64,000 nt of DNA, taken from contig CM065377.1 in the NCBI GenBank assembly GCA_033060915.1, forward strand, positions 60,689,683 to 60,753,682. Direction: 5' to 3'. Source of the stretch: Euryodendron excelsum. Its lineage: Eukaryota; Streptophyta; Magnoliopsida; Ericales; Pentaphylacaceae. This document shows, piece by piece, positions 44,324 to 56,824 of this stretch; the stretch's first letter is position 1; each line of letters begins with the position of its first letter. The translations under genes and the position numbers were made by a program. The notes beneath the pieces were generated by a model. It was given only the letters and a program-made list of their open reading frames with translations, was not told where the DNA came from and made no database searches.

Positions 44324-47300
44324 GGTAACAACTAACAAATTAAAAAAAAATAAAAAAAAAAACAAACAAACAAACAAACAAGAAATAGAGTCTCAGGTCA
44401 ATTTCCAAACTTAAGGTGTGGTCCCCAATCACTCAAAAAGTGCGAGTTCAAGCAGCATATCATAAATAATAAAAAAAACAAAAACAAAAAACAAAGCATT
44501 TCATTGGTGGTATTAAGTTTCGCAAGATGGATTATAAGGAGATTTAAGTGATTTATAACTTCGTTAATTGTTGGGTATAAGCCATCAGTACTAATTCTCT
44601 CTTTGTCCATCCTTTTTCTTCACAAAGCCATTAGGTGCTCACGAGGTGACACCTGAATGCACTACGGTTTTGCACCTCCATTTTTCTTAAATTATGCAAC
44701 CAATGTGTACCGAATCTCTGTCAATTTTTTTTGATAGCCTTATTTATCCTTATCTGTGAAAAAAAGGGATATTTCCAAACTCATTCAACAATCTGACCAT
44801 CTTGCATCAGATTGTTATAGACAAAGTTCATTGGAGAGGCATTTGTTAATGTCTGGGAAGCATTCTAGATTCAGTGGAGTTTGATTCAAGGATAATGAAC
44901 TGTAGTAAAGCAGACCTATTAGGAAGAATCAATAGTCGATGCTATTCTGAATGCTTGTCTATTTTTCCTCTCAAGAGAAGGTACTTTCTAATCACAATTT
45001 TTTACAACGTATCCCTTGAGGTCTGAAATATCCCCTTTTTTCACAGATAAGGATAAATAAAGCTATCAAAAAAAATTGACAAGCTATATGACAGTCACAA
45101 AAAATTATAGCCAGTTGTATTATACGGCCATCTAGTCACTTGAAAATGAACGATCCAAACAACAAGATAAGAATAAAATGGGAAATGACGAAGACCAAAA
45201 TCTACATATGCCAGCACAACTACAAGTTACATACTCCATGGGATGAGGCACTTAAAACCTCCCAAGATATACATTCCATCCCTCCACCAGTTCAAGTAGA
45301 TTAACTCGGCCACTAGGAATAACTAATGAATGAAAACCCTCTCTGAAAAAAAAGCCCACATATAAAACACAAATCCACAGCACTTAAGTATCACTTGGAG
45401 TGGCTTGGCAAAAGAATTTAAGTATCACTTGGTTGAGAGGGATGAGGTGCCTTGACCCAAAGGAAGGGAGTGGGTCGGGCACTAGAGACGTAGAATTGTT
45501 CAATAAGGCTTTCCTCTGAAATGGTTGTGAAGGTTCACTAAAGAGAAAGAAAATAGGTGGCAAAAGGTGATTGTGGGGAAATTTGGATGTGATTTGGGGG
45601 GAGTGGTCTACTAGGTCTATTAAAGGGCCTTACAGGTGGTGTTTGGAAGGGTATTATGGTGTGGGGGAACTTCCCAAAATTTACCTTTTTCAAGGTGGGT
45701 AGTTTGTAGTTCAGTGAAGTTTTGGTAAGACATTTGGGCAGGCATGGACCCTTGACAGACGTTTCTCCAAATCACTTTAGGATTGCAATGGATAGAGAGG
45801 CTATTATTGAGGATTATTGGACGTTGACTCAGGAAATTGTGGTGTGGACACCATTGTTCTGGAGGCCTTGGCAAAATTGGGAGGTGAAGTAAGTCGAGGC
45901 CTTCTTCGATATGTTTCAGGGATTTCTATACAATTTGGTTTGGAGAGGAACTAGGAATGTAGTGTTTACAATGGCTTCTTTTTATCAGACTTAATGGGCA
46001 ATGATATATTTCTTTTCCTTGGGAAGGAGTTTGGAGGCTGCTTAAGCTATTCTTTCTGTTGATAATTTGAACATGGGTGATCCCTATAGCCCATATCAAG
46101 TGATTTTCATAATTACCAAAATAACACTAACTAATAAAACCTCACAAAAAGTTGTAATATCTGGTCAACGGCATTATAACCTATAAATACATTAAAAAAA
46201 ATACACTCAAATTGACCCTAAACAAGTTTATAGATTATTCAAAGCGTGCTCCACATGAAATTCCAGAATTTTCATTCTTATTCGGTCCATGCTCACCAGA
46301 AAAAGATTCAGAAGTCTTATAGCCTCTAAGATTCCCTGCATATAACTGCCATACTACAATTTCATGTGGTATTTGATCCTGGCAATAGATAGAGCCCCAC
46401 AAAAATTCTTCACTCATAAGTTGAAAGTAACTATGATTTTATCTAATTATATGACAACATTCACATTTTAAGTTCACTCGATTGAGTTCAATATCGCACC
46501 ATTGATGCATGGTAGTTTGTTTATAAAGGAAAATATATTTCATATACTATGATGGAAACATGCATTTGTTTTTTGTATATACTTGTCCAATTAATCATAT
46601 CTTGTTTGAAAGGTCTACACCCAAGTGTTGAATCCTTGTCCAATTAGGGGCCCTCATAAGTTAATAACAGAATGCCAATGTCTGAATACTTTCCCATGGA
46701 AAAGCATAGACAAAGAATACTTATATGTATTAATTATTCATTGTTCCCCTAAAATAGGATGCTCTCTCTCTCTCTCTCTCTCTCATATGGGGCTTTTCTT
46801 TTCTTTTTTTTAGGTGGGTTTATTGCTAATTACTTTGTTATTATCCTATTATTAGATTTTGTACTTAAACTTCAAATTCATCTTTTAACATCATGTAAAT
46901 ATAAGCTACATATCTATCAACATCCTTTTCTCATAAGTAAAGTAATTCCACAAAAAGGTAGAAGGGAACATAAATGAACACATCATGCATACAAAGTATC
47001 ACCATATCCTATCCCCATAGTGTAGGAAATTATACCATCATGTCATCCGCCGAATCTAAAAAGGATTCTACAAACCTAAAAGCTCCCTCCATAATCCAAG
47101 AGAATAAAGAGCTCAATAAAGCATTTTAACTTTCAATGGACCACTCCACCCTTGAAAGAAATACACGTTCTTCTCCTTTCCAATACACCACAAAAGCAAT
47201 AACCTAGCCACCTGCAATCATGGTTCTAAAAATCGACCGATACATGACAGGATTATGCAATCTTGTTATAGAACACTATGCATATGGTTTATTTAGCGCC

Positions 47301-49553
47301 CCGTTCCCTATAGTTATGTCTATCAACATCCTGAAAATTCCAGTGGCAATGTTAGTACCATGAATGCAGCAAATGGGACTTACATCTATTTCTTTGGACA
47401 AAAACCACATGGGAAAGCTTACGATGTTGATAATGATAACATGAGTTACGATGTTGATAATGATAACATGAGTTACTTAATAAAAATGATAACATGAGTG
47501 GGAGTTACTAGATCCTCCACGTCATTCGTTTTGGGTGTGAATTGATTAATAAACAAGACTGGATGTTAGTAAGTTATTCTATTATAGCATGGATTAGCCA
47601 CTAGTATTTTTTGTACTATTTGTATTACCATCGTACCACCAAATATTGACTTATGTTTGCTTTATCCTTGTGAATTATCTATTCTAGTAGGATTTTTAAT
47701 TATTCCAAAAGGTGAAATTCCTTTACTAGATGAAATCATAAAATAAATCTAAAATTCAATATTATTTATAAAATATGTTTCTAGGTGTGACAAAGTTGAT
47801 TAAACCATCACAAACATTCACATCTTTAAAAATAGGGTCAACACATGCTTATCAATTAGTTTTTAGAATTTACTACAGCTTGAAAAAAATCTCAAGTTCA
47901 ATTTCAGATTCTTGTTCTACATTGGTCGATATTCCCGCTACACACGGCGACCACAACCATTACGTCAGCCAATACCATGATTTAAAACTTTGGCTTCACT
48001 ACAAGTGGTCAATAATAATTGCTCACCAAAAGGGTGCTCGTCAAATCTCGAAAGTGAATCAACAGATGGTTCACTGATTATACATCTCCTCCACACATTA
48101 AAAACATGGGAATAAAATTACCCTCCTAAGTTCTAACATCATTGAATTTTTCTTAAGCAGCACACCATCCAAAAAAGGCTACATGTGGAGGAAATTTTTC
48201 CAGCTTGCCTTCAAAGAAAGTTGTAAAGCCTCTCCCATATCAACTAACTATAGAGAGTATGCACCCAAAATTTACCATTCTAGGATATCCACTGCAATAA
48301 AACCTTTGTCCCATAGCAACAAACCAATCACTAATCAGATCAAAAAAGGAAAAATAATATCTCTTGACTTCAAGCTTGCAATGTCACCAAAAGCGAGGAT
48401 CCCATACAACTCTGCCCTCTAATGTCCTTTGACAATTTGAAACAAGGACCTCCTTATTGCTAGCAATGCTGAATCAGGGAATCAGGGGAGCTAGCTAACC
48501 TTCAAAGGATTGTCCCCACATGACCAATCCATGCCATAATCTCACTCTTTGCCTGCTACCCACAGCATCTTCAAATAAGCAATATGTTGGGATAACTCAT
48601 CACTGCCCTTTCTAATGCTCTTCTAAATAACCACCACCTAAGATTTATGAAGTTCATTAGTTCACTAATTACCCATCACTACTCTCCTCCAAATGCTATC
48701 CCCCGAGCTTGTATCTCCATAAACACTCCTCATTGGAGCTTGAGTAAACACCTTAATACTTCTAAGTTACATTCCGCATAGGATATGACCCTTGCTGTCG
48801 GTCTCACATATTAGCTAATTAGCTAAATAGCTTAAATATTAGGATCTCTCTCTTTCTTTTTTCTATATGGATTCACAAACAATAGGAATTGAACCCCTAG
48901 ACCCATCCCCTCTCTTTTACCAGCCAAGCTAGCACTTTGACCACTAAAGTACAATGGCTTTGACAAATTTCTATCATATCTTTAGTAAAATATTTTTGTT
49001 ATGCTTCTTCCTGAGAAACAGGGAATACAGTAAGACATATTAAAACTGCAAAAATATTTTTTTTTCAACTTTTATTATATTCCTCTACACACTACAGCAT
49101 TCCTTTATAGCAGTGTTGAGGAATTGCACCAGTAACTTCTACTTTGTAGAAATTTAAGAAATCAGACCCTTCCATGAACAAAACTCAGCACCACTAAATC
49201 ATCAGCTTTTTGTTATATTTCAAACCATACCATAAGCGCACTAATTTACTGAATAAAACGCACATAGACAGCAAAATCACACTAAAAGGCAGTATAAGAT
49301 TTAACAGTTGTGAGCAAACTACTAATTCTGCATACCAAATGTAGAATCTAATCACACAACAAGTTCTACGCTAAAACAATTGGTTGCTCAGTCGATATAT
49401 ATATATGTACAGAGAGAGAAAGAGAGATTGGGTGTACATGAGGTGCTGCAACTGCTTGAGAGAATCCATGTCGTCGGCATTGATTAGGGTTTTGAATTCA
49501 CGGGACAACTCTTCGGAAGCCGCTTCGATCGATTCTTTCTCCGATTGATCCAT
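39695..49553 (-). CDS. KxDL motif protein (KXD1/BORCS-type), 3 exons
   Basis: Minus-strand exons 49553-49438, 44315-44163 and 39797-39695 join in frame (donors CTCAT|GTACAC and CTGAG|GTATGC; acceptors TTGCAG|ATTGG and TGGCAG|GAGCC) to give 123 aa. KXD1-family proteins are small coiled-coil subunits of BLOC-1/BORC-type complexes acting on endosome or lysosome/vacuole positioning; the plant role is poorly known. Seen: SREFKTLINADDMDS (18-32), the conserved QDSNAALSHFNEYSEHC (44-60), the family motif KSDL (79-82) followed by DYIFQKLR, and the C-terminal TYPDAFPDD. The length is normal for the plant family. Introns of 5122 bp and 4365 bp mean under 4% of the gene span is coding. The start ATG is the only one upstream of the conserved block. 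Confidence 0.94.
40798..41196. mobile_element. hAT-type MITE with TAGGGATGGCAA ends (399 bp)
   Basis: Perfect 12-bp terminal inverted repeats TAGGGATGGCAA / TTGCCATCCCTA. The 8-bp flanks ACTATATC and GCTATATT match at 6 of 8 positions, consistent with a hAT target duplication. The interior is C/G-rich at both sides (CCCGCCCCGCCC; GGGTGCGGGAC) with an AT-rich centre; noncoding. Sits in intron 2 of the KxDL gene. Confidence 0.88.
41284..41360 (+). repeat. 39-bp tandem duplication
   Basis: Two copies of AACC(G/A)TAACCAAACCAAC plus AACTTCAATTACA(A/G)GAGC. Confidence 0.9.
42186..42648. mobile_element. hAT-type MITE with CTAAGAAGCATGG ends (463 bp)
   Basis: Perfect 13-bp inverted ends CTAAGAAGCATGG / CCATGCTTCTTAG. 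Flanks CATAATAC and CATAACAT match at 6 of 8 positions (8-bp duplication). Subterminal regions carry GACACG/CGTGTC motifs in opposing orientation. Noncoding; in intron 2 of the KxDL gene. Confidence 0.87.
44718..45081. mobile_element. Foldback/MITE-like element (364 bp)
   Basis: ~63-bp arms (44718-44780 and 45016-45081) are near-perfect reverse complements, with a CTTGTCAA/CTCTGTCAA tip, a T8 run, GATAGC, and TTTATCCTTATCTGTGAA. No coding content. Flanking duplication not resolved. Confidence 0.82.
45430..46010 (+). mobile_element. L1-type LINE, C-terminal RT-associated fragment
   Basis: Plus-strand frames read FPLKWL then WRKVIVGKFGCDLGGWSTR, GPYRCGVWKGI, PNHFRIAMDREAIIEDYWT and WTPLFWRPWQNWEV, the block after RT (before the zf-RVT domain) in plant L1 polyproteins. 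Frameshifts and a TAA near 45890 show decay. It is opposite in orientation to the KxDL gene. Confidence 0.8.
46761..46785 (+). repeat. (CT)n microsatellite
   Basis: About 12 CT units in intron 1 of the KxDL gene. Confidence 0.9.
47421..47476 (+). repeat. 27-bp tandem duplication
   Basis: Two identical copies of ACGATGTTGATAATGATAAC plus ATGAGTT, followed by a partial third. Confidence 0.92.
48848..48962 (-). mobile_element. tRNA-derived SINE (minus strand)
   Basis: On the minus strand GGTTCAATTCC (48895-48885) is a perfect B-box. An A-box-like region with TGGCTGGTAAAAG lies upstream, and the 3' side ends in an A/G-rich tail (AAAAAAGAAAGAGAG). Within intron 1 of the KxDL gene. Confidence 0.55.
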
Positions 49554-50263
49554 CTCTCATGGGTCTCGGAGTGGGGAGAGAGACCTTAGAAAATGCCACG
49601 ACAGCACCAAACTTCTACATTGGGCTATTCATGTGGGCCGAATTACCAGGCTTGGAGTGGAGTGGGTAATGTAGGGCCCAAATAGCAAAGTCACATTGGG
49701 GTAACACAATGATCCAAAAAAAAATTAGTATTTAAAATGGCAAGTCACTACACGACTACATTGTCATTGTGTGAGAAGAGTCAGGCCTTACTCCTCGTGT
49801 GAAGAGGTTATTTCTGTGTTTTGAACTTTCATTTTTTTATGACAACTCAAATCATAATGAATCAATTTTACTGTCACCTCAAAAAATATAGTTTTTTGCA
49901 AAGCAATAATCAAATGCTTTTGTTTCATAACATATACACACAAAACTCCAATCATATATAAAGGAAATAAAAAAAAATAGAAATACAAAAGATACAATGA
50001 GATTAATGCAGCCAAATCAATTGCACATCACATATTCTTTTTTTTTGCAATGGCCTTAACATATATATGATTATGTAAGGTTTTGATAGTCTTTGGTATT
50101 CTTTATTACTTTTTTTTGTGAGGATTAATGGCTGAGGTTTTACTCCCCTTTCTCCAAATTTGATCCACTGATGATGTGGCTTTAATGGCCTCGGGCATAG
50201 TAGACTAGGGTTTGGTGAGAGTTTTGAGTTTAAAGAATTTGATCCACCATGGTTTTAATGGCT
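49554..50263. other. Upstream region of KxDL gene and intergenic
   Basis: The first ~100 bp (minus-strand leader) is GA-rich, with no clear TATA box. The remainder is AT-rich with no gene supported. Confidence 0.45.
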
Positions 50264-50534
50264 TTGGCAGGATTTTGGGCTATAAGGGCAGTGGAGAATC
50301 CATATTCGGACTGAGAAGTGGCCTAATACAGTTTTTTTTTTTTTTGCAGGAGAAGGAAAAGACTCACACACACAATAATAAAGTAAACCCACAATCGACT
50401 TTGGCAGGATTTTGGGCTATAAGGGCAGTGGAGAATCCATATTCGGACTGAGAAGTGGCCTAATACAGTTTTTTTTTTTTTGCAGGAGAAGGAAAAGACT
50501 CACACACAATAATAAAGTAAACCCACAATCGACC
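50264..50534 (+). repeat. Recent 137-bp tandem duplication
   Basis: Copy 1 (50264-50400) and copy 2 (50401-50534) are almost identical (TTGGCAGGATTTTGGGCTAT start, a T-run, then CAGGAGAAGGAAAAGACTC). They differ in the T-run and in the CA-repeat count. Very low divergence implies a recent event or an assembly artefact. Confidence 0.93.
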
Positions 50535-50639
50535 GAGTCCAAAGTCCACATACCCAACCAACCCGTCAAACGGAAAGGGTGGGGAGAGACTAAAAACCAA
50601 AGCTTACTAGAGGCCAGCGGTTGAAGTGGCCCAATACAG

Positions 50640-51480
50640 TTGACAACAATACAATATACGCAGAACTTTCATTTCATTCATTTGTTTTTCTACCATGCAA
50701 GGTATTTATAGCTAGGAACATGCTTTCACCATCCATATAATATCATAAAAAAATACATCTAATTAAAATAAAAAATGATTATTCATAGCTAAAATAATTA
50801 GTCCATTCCATTACACTTGTACTTTCATTTGAATCAACTTATTTGTTATTTTTATTTAACTAACATTTTTCATTTTTACTAACTTTTTCAATTCAAAATT
50901 TGGCAATATTTAAAACTTGTAAGTTATGCTTTCTAAACATCCCATAAACTATGACTCAGTATCACTAGATCCTATAAACTCTAAAACGTAACACATTTAC
51001 ACCTTAAGGTATCAATTTGTATCAAGTAACACCTTTTGTTAACAATACGTTAGAAAAACGGATAAAAATTTATCATGTAATTTGCACATATTCTAAAAAA
51101 CAGTCTTTTACTGAAATTGATATTTGTCTAATGACTGAAATGTCATTGAAATAACATGTAAATATAAGATAATCTAAATGGCATTTTCATTCATTTGATA
51201 ATTATTACTAAAAGTAATAGTCAATTTAAGTATAATACCATATTTTTGTAAACATATGCAAGTCATATTATAATTTTCTATTCCCTTCCTAACATATTGC
51301 TAAAATATTACTAATAAAAGGTATTACTTGATACATATCTATAATTCAAGTAATAAATATGTTATGCGGTAATTTTATAATCATTTCATAAATTAACTTG
51401 TAAGCTAATCCTTTCTAGCACTTTTAGTAACCATCTAGATGCCTCTTTCAACTAAGGTCAACAATCAACCAATACACCCC
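50640..51480. other. Intergenic, AT-rich
   Basis: No supported feature. Confidence 0.5.
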
Positions 51481-51483
51481 GCG

Positions 51484-51535
51484 CCCCCCCCCCCCCCCAA
51501 AATTGCCTCTTTAATGAGAGAGAGAGAGAGAGAGT
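51484..51535 (+). repeat. C-run and (GA)n
   Basis: A C15-16 homopolymer (51484-51499) followed shortly by a (GA)n tract (51517-51534). Confidence 0.85.
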
Positions 51536-51901
51536 AAACCATTCAACTGCTACGTATCTACAAACTCTGCAATGGGAACTGCAATTAGTCTCTCAAAGAG
51601 TCCAACACAAAACCCAAAATTCAAAGGGCTTCAATCATGAACTCTACAAACCAAAACTTCCCCAAAACCCACACTGCAAACCACCAGATCCTCCAACGCT
51701 TCCACAAACCCTAATTTTCTTAACCTCACTCCCAACAAAGGTAAAGAAATACAATCATCATTCTCGCTGTGAAAAACCCTTCAACCAAAACAGCAATTTC
51801 TACAGTTCCAATACTCTTTAACATCTCCATGCACAAGTAACTGCTCAGAAATAACTGCGCTTTTGGTCAAAGATAAGTTATACCATGCACACTGAAACCC
51901 T

Positions 51902-51904
<3 letters not shown>

Positions 51905-51957
<53 letters not shown>
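51905..51957 (+). repeat. (CT)n microsatellite (~53 bp)
   Basis: About 26 CT units. The flanks (51540-52450) are less AT-rich, with CCCTAA-type motifs, and look like transcribed leader sequence, but no coding exon could be supported. Confidence 0.92.
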
Positions 51958-51959
<2 letters not shown>

Positions 51960-52559
51960 ACTACTAGTCTATGTTTCAGAACCCATGATGGTTCTACTAA
52001 ATCTTAAGCCTGTAAACACTAGATTTCTCTTTCGTGTGTACAGAAACCCTAGTGTTTGCTATTTTGAAAAACCCAATACTCAAAGCGAACTTTAATGTTT
52101 GGCTGTTTGATTTTTCTTGAGGAAAAGGATATATACCAAAGGCACGCTCGTCTGAAATCTGAATCTCTCACCTGAAAAAGTATGAGAGAGAGAGTCATTA
52201 CGTAGAGAGAGAAAGCATTTAGAGAGAGAGACAAGTGCGGACAAAAGTACCACAAAGCAGGGAACAGTAGTCTTTAAAACCTGCTGTGCAACAAAACTTA
52301 GATATATAGAGAGAGAAAGAAGAGCACGAGGCTCGAAAAACAGAGGCCTTTCGCGCTCACCTTTAAAACGCCTCGGATTTTCCAATGCAACGAAAAGGAA
52401 ACCCCAATAAAAACCAAACCTCGCAGAAGATACCAACCCCATAGCAACAGTGATTGGCGGATGGGCGTTAGATACTGTTCATGTATGCATGTGTCATGCA
52501 TTATTGTCATCCATGGTACATACGGTTAGTATAGCATGTGGGTTGTATTATGTATGCAT

Positions 52560-52827
52560 GCATACTACATATATATATATATAATATAAATGGGTTGTAA
52601 TTACATTTTTACTCTTTCGATTTGAATAAGTGGGTGTTTGACTAACACTGACATATAAGTTATAAACTATAATTTATAAGTTAATTTTAAAAATAATTTT
52701 TTTTAAAAACCGTAATAGACATAAATTAATTTTTTAAGTCACTCACTTAAATATATTTTAAAAAAATTATAAGTATAAGTCATAAACTACTAAATAAGAT
52801 ACATCCAAACACTATCTAAAAATCAGA
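52560..52827. other. Intergenic, AT-rich
   Basis: Nothing assigned. 'taagttataaact' type inverted motifs are frequent but without defined ends. Confidence 0.45.
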
Positions 52828-53095
52828 TGACTCTTCATAATTTAAAATTAAAAGTGAACACATAACTTATGTGGTTTAGATCTAATTGAAAAATAGATAC
52901 AAATTATTAGAATTAATGAAAAATTTGTCACATGGGTATTTTTTTAATATTTAAATAAAAATTAAATGACCCCTCTATATTTTAAAGGTGAACACATAGC
53001 CCACTTGAGTTTGGACTTAATCATAAAATAAATGCAAACCAATAAAATTAACAAAAATTTTGTTTAGGAATATTTTTATAATTTTAAATATCCAA
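52828..53095 (+). repeat. Diverged tandem duplication (~139 bp x2)
   Basis: Copies start at 52828 and 52967 (TGAC...CTCT/CCCTCT, GTGAACACATA, a 'aaaat' rich middle and TATTTTTNTAA end). About 25% diverged. Confidence 0.65.
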
Positions 53096-53259
53096 AATAG
53101 TAAATCAAAATAAAATATTTCATTTCATCAAATTTGTTATGATTTTATTTATTTTGTAGATAAATTTAAATTACAAAAAATTATGTATACACTTTTAAAT
53201 TACAAGATATAATTAAATTTTTAATCAAATCATAAAATGTAAAGTCTAATTACTCCTAA

Positions 53260-54320
53260 TATAATCTGTACTGATGGAGTGGGGCCCACTGCTCCATCTC
53301 TTCACCATGTAAGGGAACTGCCGGACAGAGAAGAGCAATAGCCTTTGTCTGTCTGAGATGGTGCTTTGCTCAGAAAGTACTTGGCGAAAAACAGTTAGGC
53401 TTTTTTTGGTCTCCAAAATTGCAGGCCTTTTCCCATTTCTAAAAAAATAAAATAATATGAGTCATATCATAAATTAATAAAATTATAATATAAATTAAAT
53501 ACATTTATTTAGATTACTTAATAATTAATGTGACATTCTTAATCATAAGAATTTTAATATTTTTATGCGGATTTTGTTTGTTGTATGTGATACAATTTTA
53601 GCAACATAATTAATATCATCTTTGTAGTGTATATTTTCTGAAAATAATTAAGTTTTATAAAATTTGTGATTTGTTCATCCATTGTTTTGGAGTATTTCTG
53701 GCAAAAAGAAATTTAGAGTTACCAAAAATTAGGTTGTGGATTACACCCTAATTGTAATGAAAAGAAAAAAATTAAAAATCACAGTGTGGTAGATTTAGGA
53801 ATTTATTGAGAGGGAGTCAAGATTTTTTCTTGAATTTTTTAGTGTCAATGTCAATTTTTTGAAAATTCAACTAATACACTATTTATTGTTATAAATACTG
53901 AAAAACTGTAGGACTTAAATAAAATTTCGAATACTAAGGGCCCGACTGTAAAATGAGATTTGATTACGCTTTATAAATGCATTAGTTATGCTATCAAATG
54001 TAGGTCAAATATTTGCAGAATCTCATTTCGTCTGACATTTCATGACTAAATTTTATTTTCAACAAAATACAGGCCTGAATTTTTTTATATTATTATTTGG
54101 TAAACATTTTTTTTCTTTTTTTTTCGTTTTTTATTTTTAAGTTTTTTTATTTTACGATAGGATGTTTAATTGATTAAAGTAAATTTATTTATACATCATA
54201 TTTACACCAAGAAAATTATCAAATAATGTGACAATATAATATTGAAAATGGTAATCTAATCTGATTTAAAATGAGAAAAAATTCTGTATATGTCTACACT
54301 AGGAAAAATGAAAAAAAGTC
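53260..54320. other. Intergenic, AT-rich
   Basis: No gene supported. 53270-53410 is locally GC-richer but without a recognisable frame. Confidence 0.45.
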
Positions 54321-54322
54321 TA

Positions 54323-54842
54323 AGTGGTCAGGTAGTACTCAGTGATAATTCTTATTAAATTGTGACACGTGATGAGTAAATATATCAACAAATTGAGTTA
54401 GTAGAGCAGTAGAGAGGTTTTAAAGAAAAAATATCACTTAGCAAAATTTGATGAATGCTTTTTTAAAAGTCTCATCACTATTCCTCAATTTTAGGTTACT
54501 AATGTATTCGTCTGGCACGTGTCATTATTTGATAGAGATTATTATTGTATACTTAGTATTACCTGATTATTAGATTTTTTTTTAAAAAAAATAGTTCAGT
54601 GGTTAAGTAATATTAAATATTCAATACTCATTCTTATCAAATAATAACACGTGACGAGTTCATATATTATTAGTCTAAATTTTTTGTGTAATAAAAAGAG
54701 TTTTAAAATAACATTTTATTAAATTTTGTCATATTATTTTTTAAAATTTTTTTATTACATTATAAATTTATGTTAATGATATATTTATGCACCACATATC
54801 ACTATTTAATAGAGTTAAAGTAACATGTAGTACTACTTCCCC
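54323..54842. mobile_element. Two tandem MITE copies of one family
   Basis: Four related arms containing (CA)CGTG and TATTTGATA/TATTTAATA motifs alternate in orientation: 54330-54376 (-), 54512-54566 (+), 54600-54662 (-), 54787-54835 (+). The simplest reading is two adjacent ~245-bp foldback MITEs (54323-54575 and 54597-54842), each with TIRs related to AGTGGTNAGGTAGTACT. Confidence 0.6.
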
Positions 54843-56643
54843 GAGGAGAGTGAGAGTGGAGTGAGAGAGAGAGAGAGAGCGCGCGCGCTTGTTTTTCTTT
54901 GGGATGCAGTGGCTTGCGAAACTCTCTGAAGCCTATAGCCCTATACGGCTATACGGAACGATACCGTATCGTTGTAGTATGGTTGGCATAGTACTTGGCA
55001 CGCCTTTTGAGTACTATTTCTGAAAAATGATACGAGTACCCGTCGTGAGATAAGGTATGTCATCACCACCACTAAATGTTTTCTACGTGGCACTCAGTGG
55101 TTGGTGATTCTAACAGACACCACAAATAACAAACTTGATATCTTCCGTGGGACCTATACTGACAAACGGATAAGATGTGGAGTTCCAGCTATGTACCGCG
55201 AAAATTTATTGAGTGCTCCTGAGCGCCATTTAACGTTACTTCTCTATTCAGACGAGGGTGGATCTCTTATTTAACCCTATCTAAAAGAAGAGACCCCATC
55301 ACTGTATAAATTGTGGAGTAAAAATAATATGGTATTTGAAAAGCACTGAATAATTTTGCATGTACTATAGGGGCGTTTGAAACTACTACATCTCACTCTA
55401 ACATGGGTCACAAGACTCGTTAGGAGAAAATATTTAACACAACAATGATATCACACTATTTTATTAGTGTAATATCACGAGCTAATAATGTAAAATTAAT
55501 ATGTTAAAATTTCAATTATCATGATACATTCTTAATTAAGAAATATTATTTAGGGTGACTATCATACCATGTCAGCACGATGACATGATATGACATTTTA
55601 TTTAAATTATAATATGTGTATAATTTTTAATTAGATAGAAATTTTAAATTTGAAATGTTATCATATATGTAAGATAAAGTTTATAATATTTCAAAAAGTG
55701 TTATCTTTCTCTATATATAGTATTACAGAAACAAACCGTCAAACCACATTATCATATTAATGTGGTGTGACGGTCTCATTGAATAATTTTCCCTCAATTA
55801 ATGGAGTAGTTGGAGAAAATATTGCCTTAAGTTTAGATGATTGGATAAAAAGTGTGGTATATTTGATTGGCTTGTGCTACATTTAGGATTTAGGATTTAG
55901 AATTTAAGGTTTTAAATTTAGGATTTAGAATTTAAGGTTTTAAAGTTCAAGGCTCGTGGACTGCATAGATCTTGAGTGACCATGGCTCCTATAGTCCACT
56001 AGGCCCTTCCAAACCCACTTATCATTTATAAGTGAAAATTTTTTAGGCCCGATTACATTAACATGCATGTTCAAAAATTTTATTTAAGTTTTAATCTGAC
56101 TCAGTCTAAAATATATGTAAAATAATATGTTTATATATTTTAATATATTTATGTAATTAGATTTTATGTTATTTAATACTATTTTGAAGAAGAAAATTAT
56201 GTATTAAATTTTTTAAAAATAAATGGACAGACTTGAATATGTGATTTTTATTTTAGGTGGACTTGAAATTTAGTTTTACACTTGATAAAAATTATTTTTA
56301 GTGAAAGCCCGACCACACTAGATAAAAATTATTATTACTGAAAGTCCGACTCAAACCTGACCTAGGCGATCGACGCCCACCCTAAACCTCTTGTCTAAAA
56401 GCACCGAGTCTGTGATGATTTGGCTTTTTATACCTCTTAACTAGGAGGGGAAAAAAAGAAAAAAAAGAAAAAAGAAGGCATATGGTAGTTAGCAATATTT
56501 GCGAAGGTCAAAATTAATATTTGATAAAATAATATACAACTATTCAGACTTCAAACCACTTAAGCAATTATCACATAATTTTGATAAAAAGTGAAAATTA
56601 CTTTGACAATAACATTAACTCAGTATTTTTAATGTAATATGGT
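54843..56643. other. Intergenic
   Basis: (GA)n(GC)n at 54861-54889. Short tandem 'tttaggatttagaatttaagg' type repeats at 55888-55945. 55550-55775 has weak inverted ends (GTGACTATCATACCA / TGGTGTGACGGTC) that may be an old MITE. No gene supported. Confidence 0.45.
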
Positions 56644-56824
56644 TGTAAACACTCCATTTTTACCCGCTCAGCAATCTCCGGCCTTACCAGGCTAAATTTT
56701 CCAACATCACAACACATGCAGGTTCAGGATGAGCCTTTCAATCTCCAATCCAACCAATTGGTCACTTCTCGGGCCCACAAGGACCCGCTGGAGCCATAAG
56801 CACCATTATTCCAGACAACTTTCC

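Larger units (their letters stand above)
44316..49437 (-). other. Intron 1 of KxDL gene (5122 bp)
   Basis: Bounded by GTACAC (donor) and TTGCAG (acceptor) on the minus strand. Contains a foldback element, an L1 LINE fragment, a SINE, short tandem repeats and a (CT)n tract. 46030-48840 has further low-grade repeat-like sequence but no assignable gene. Confidence 0.9.
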
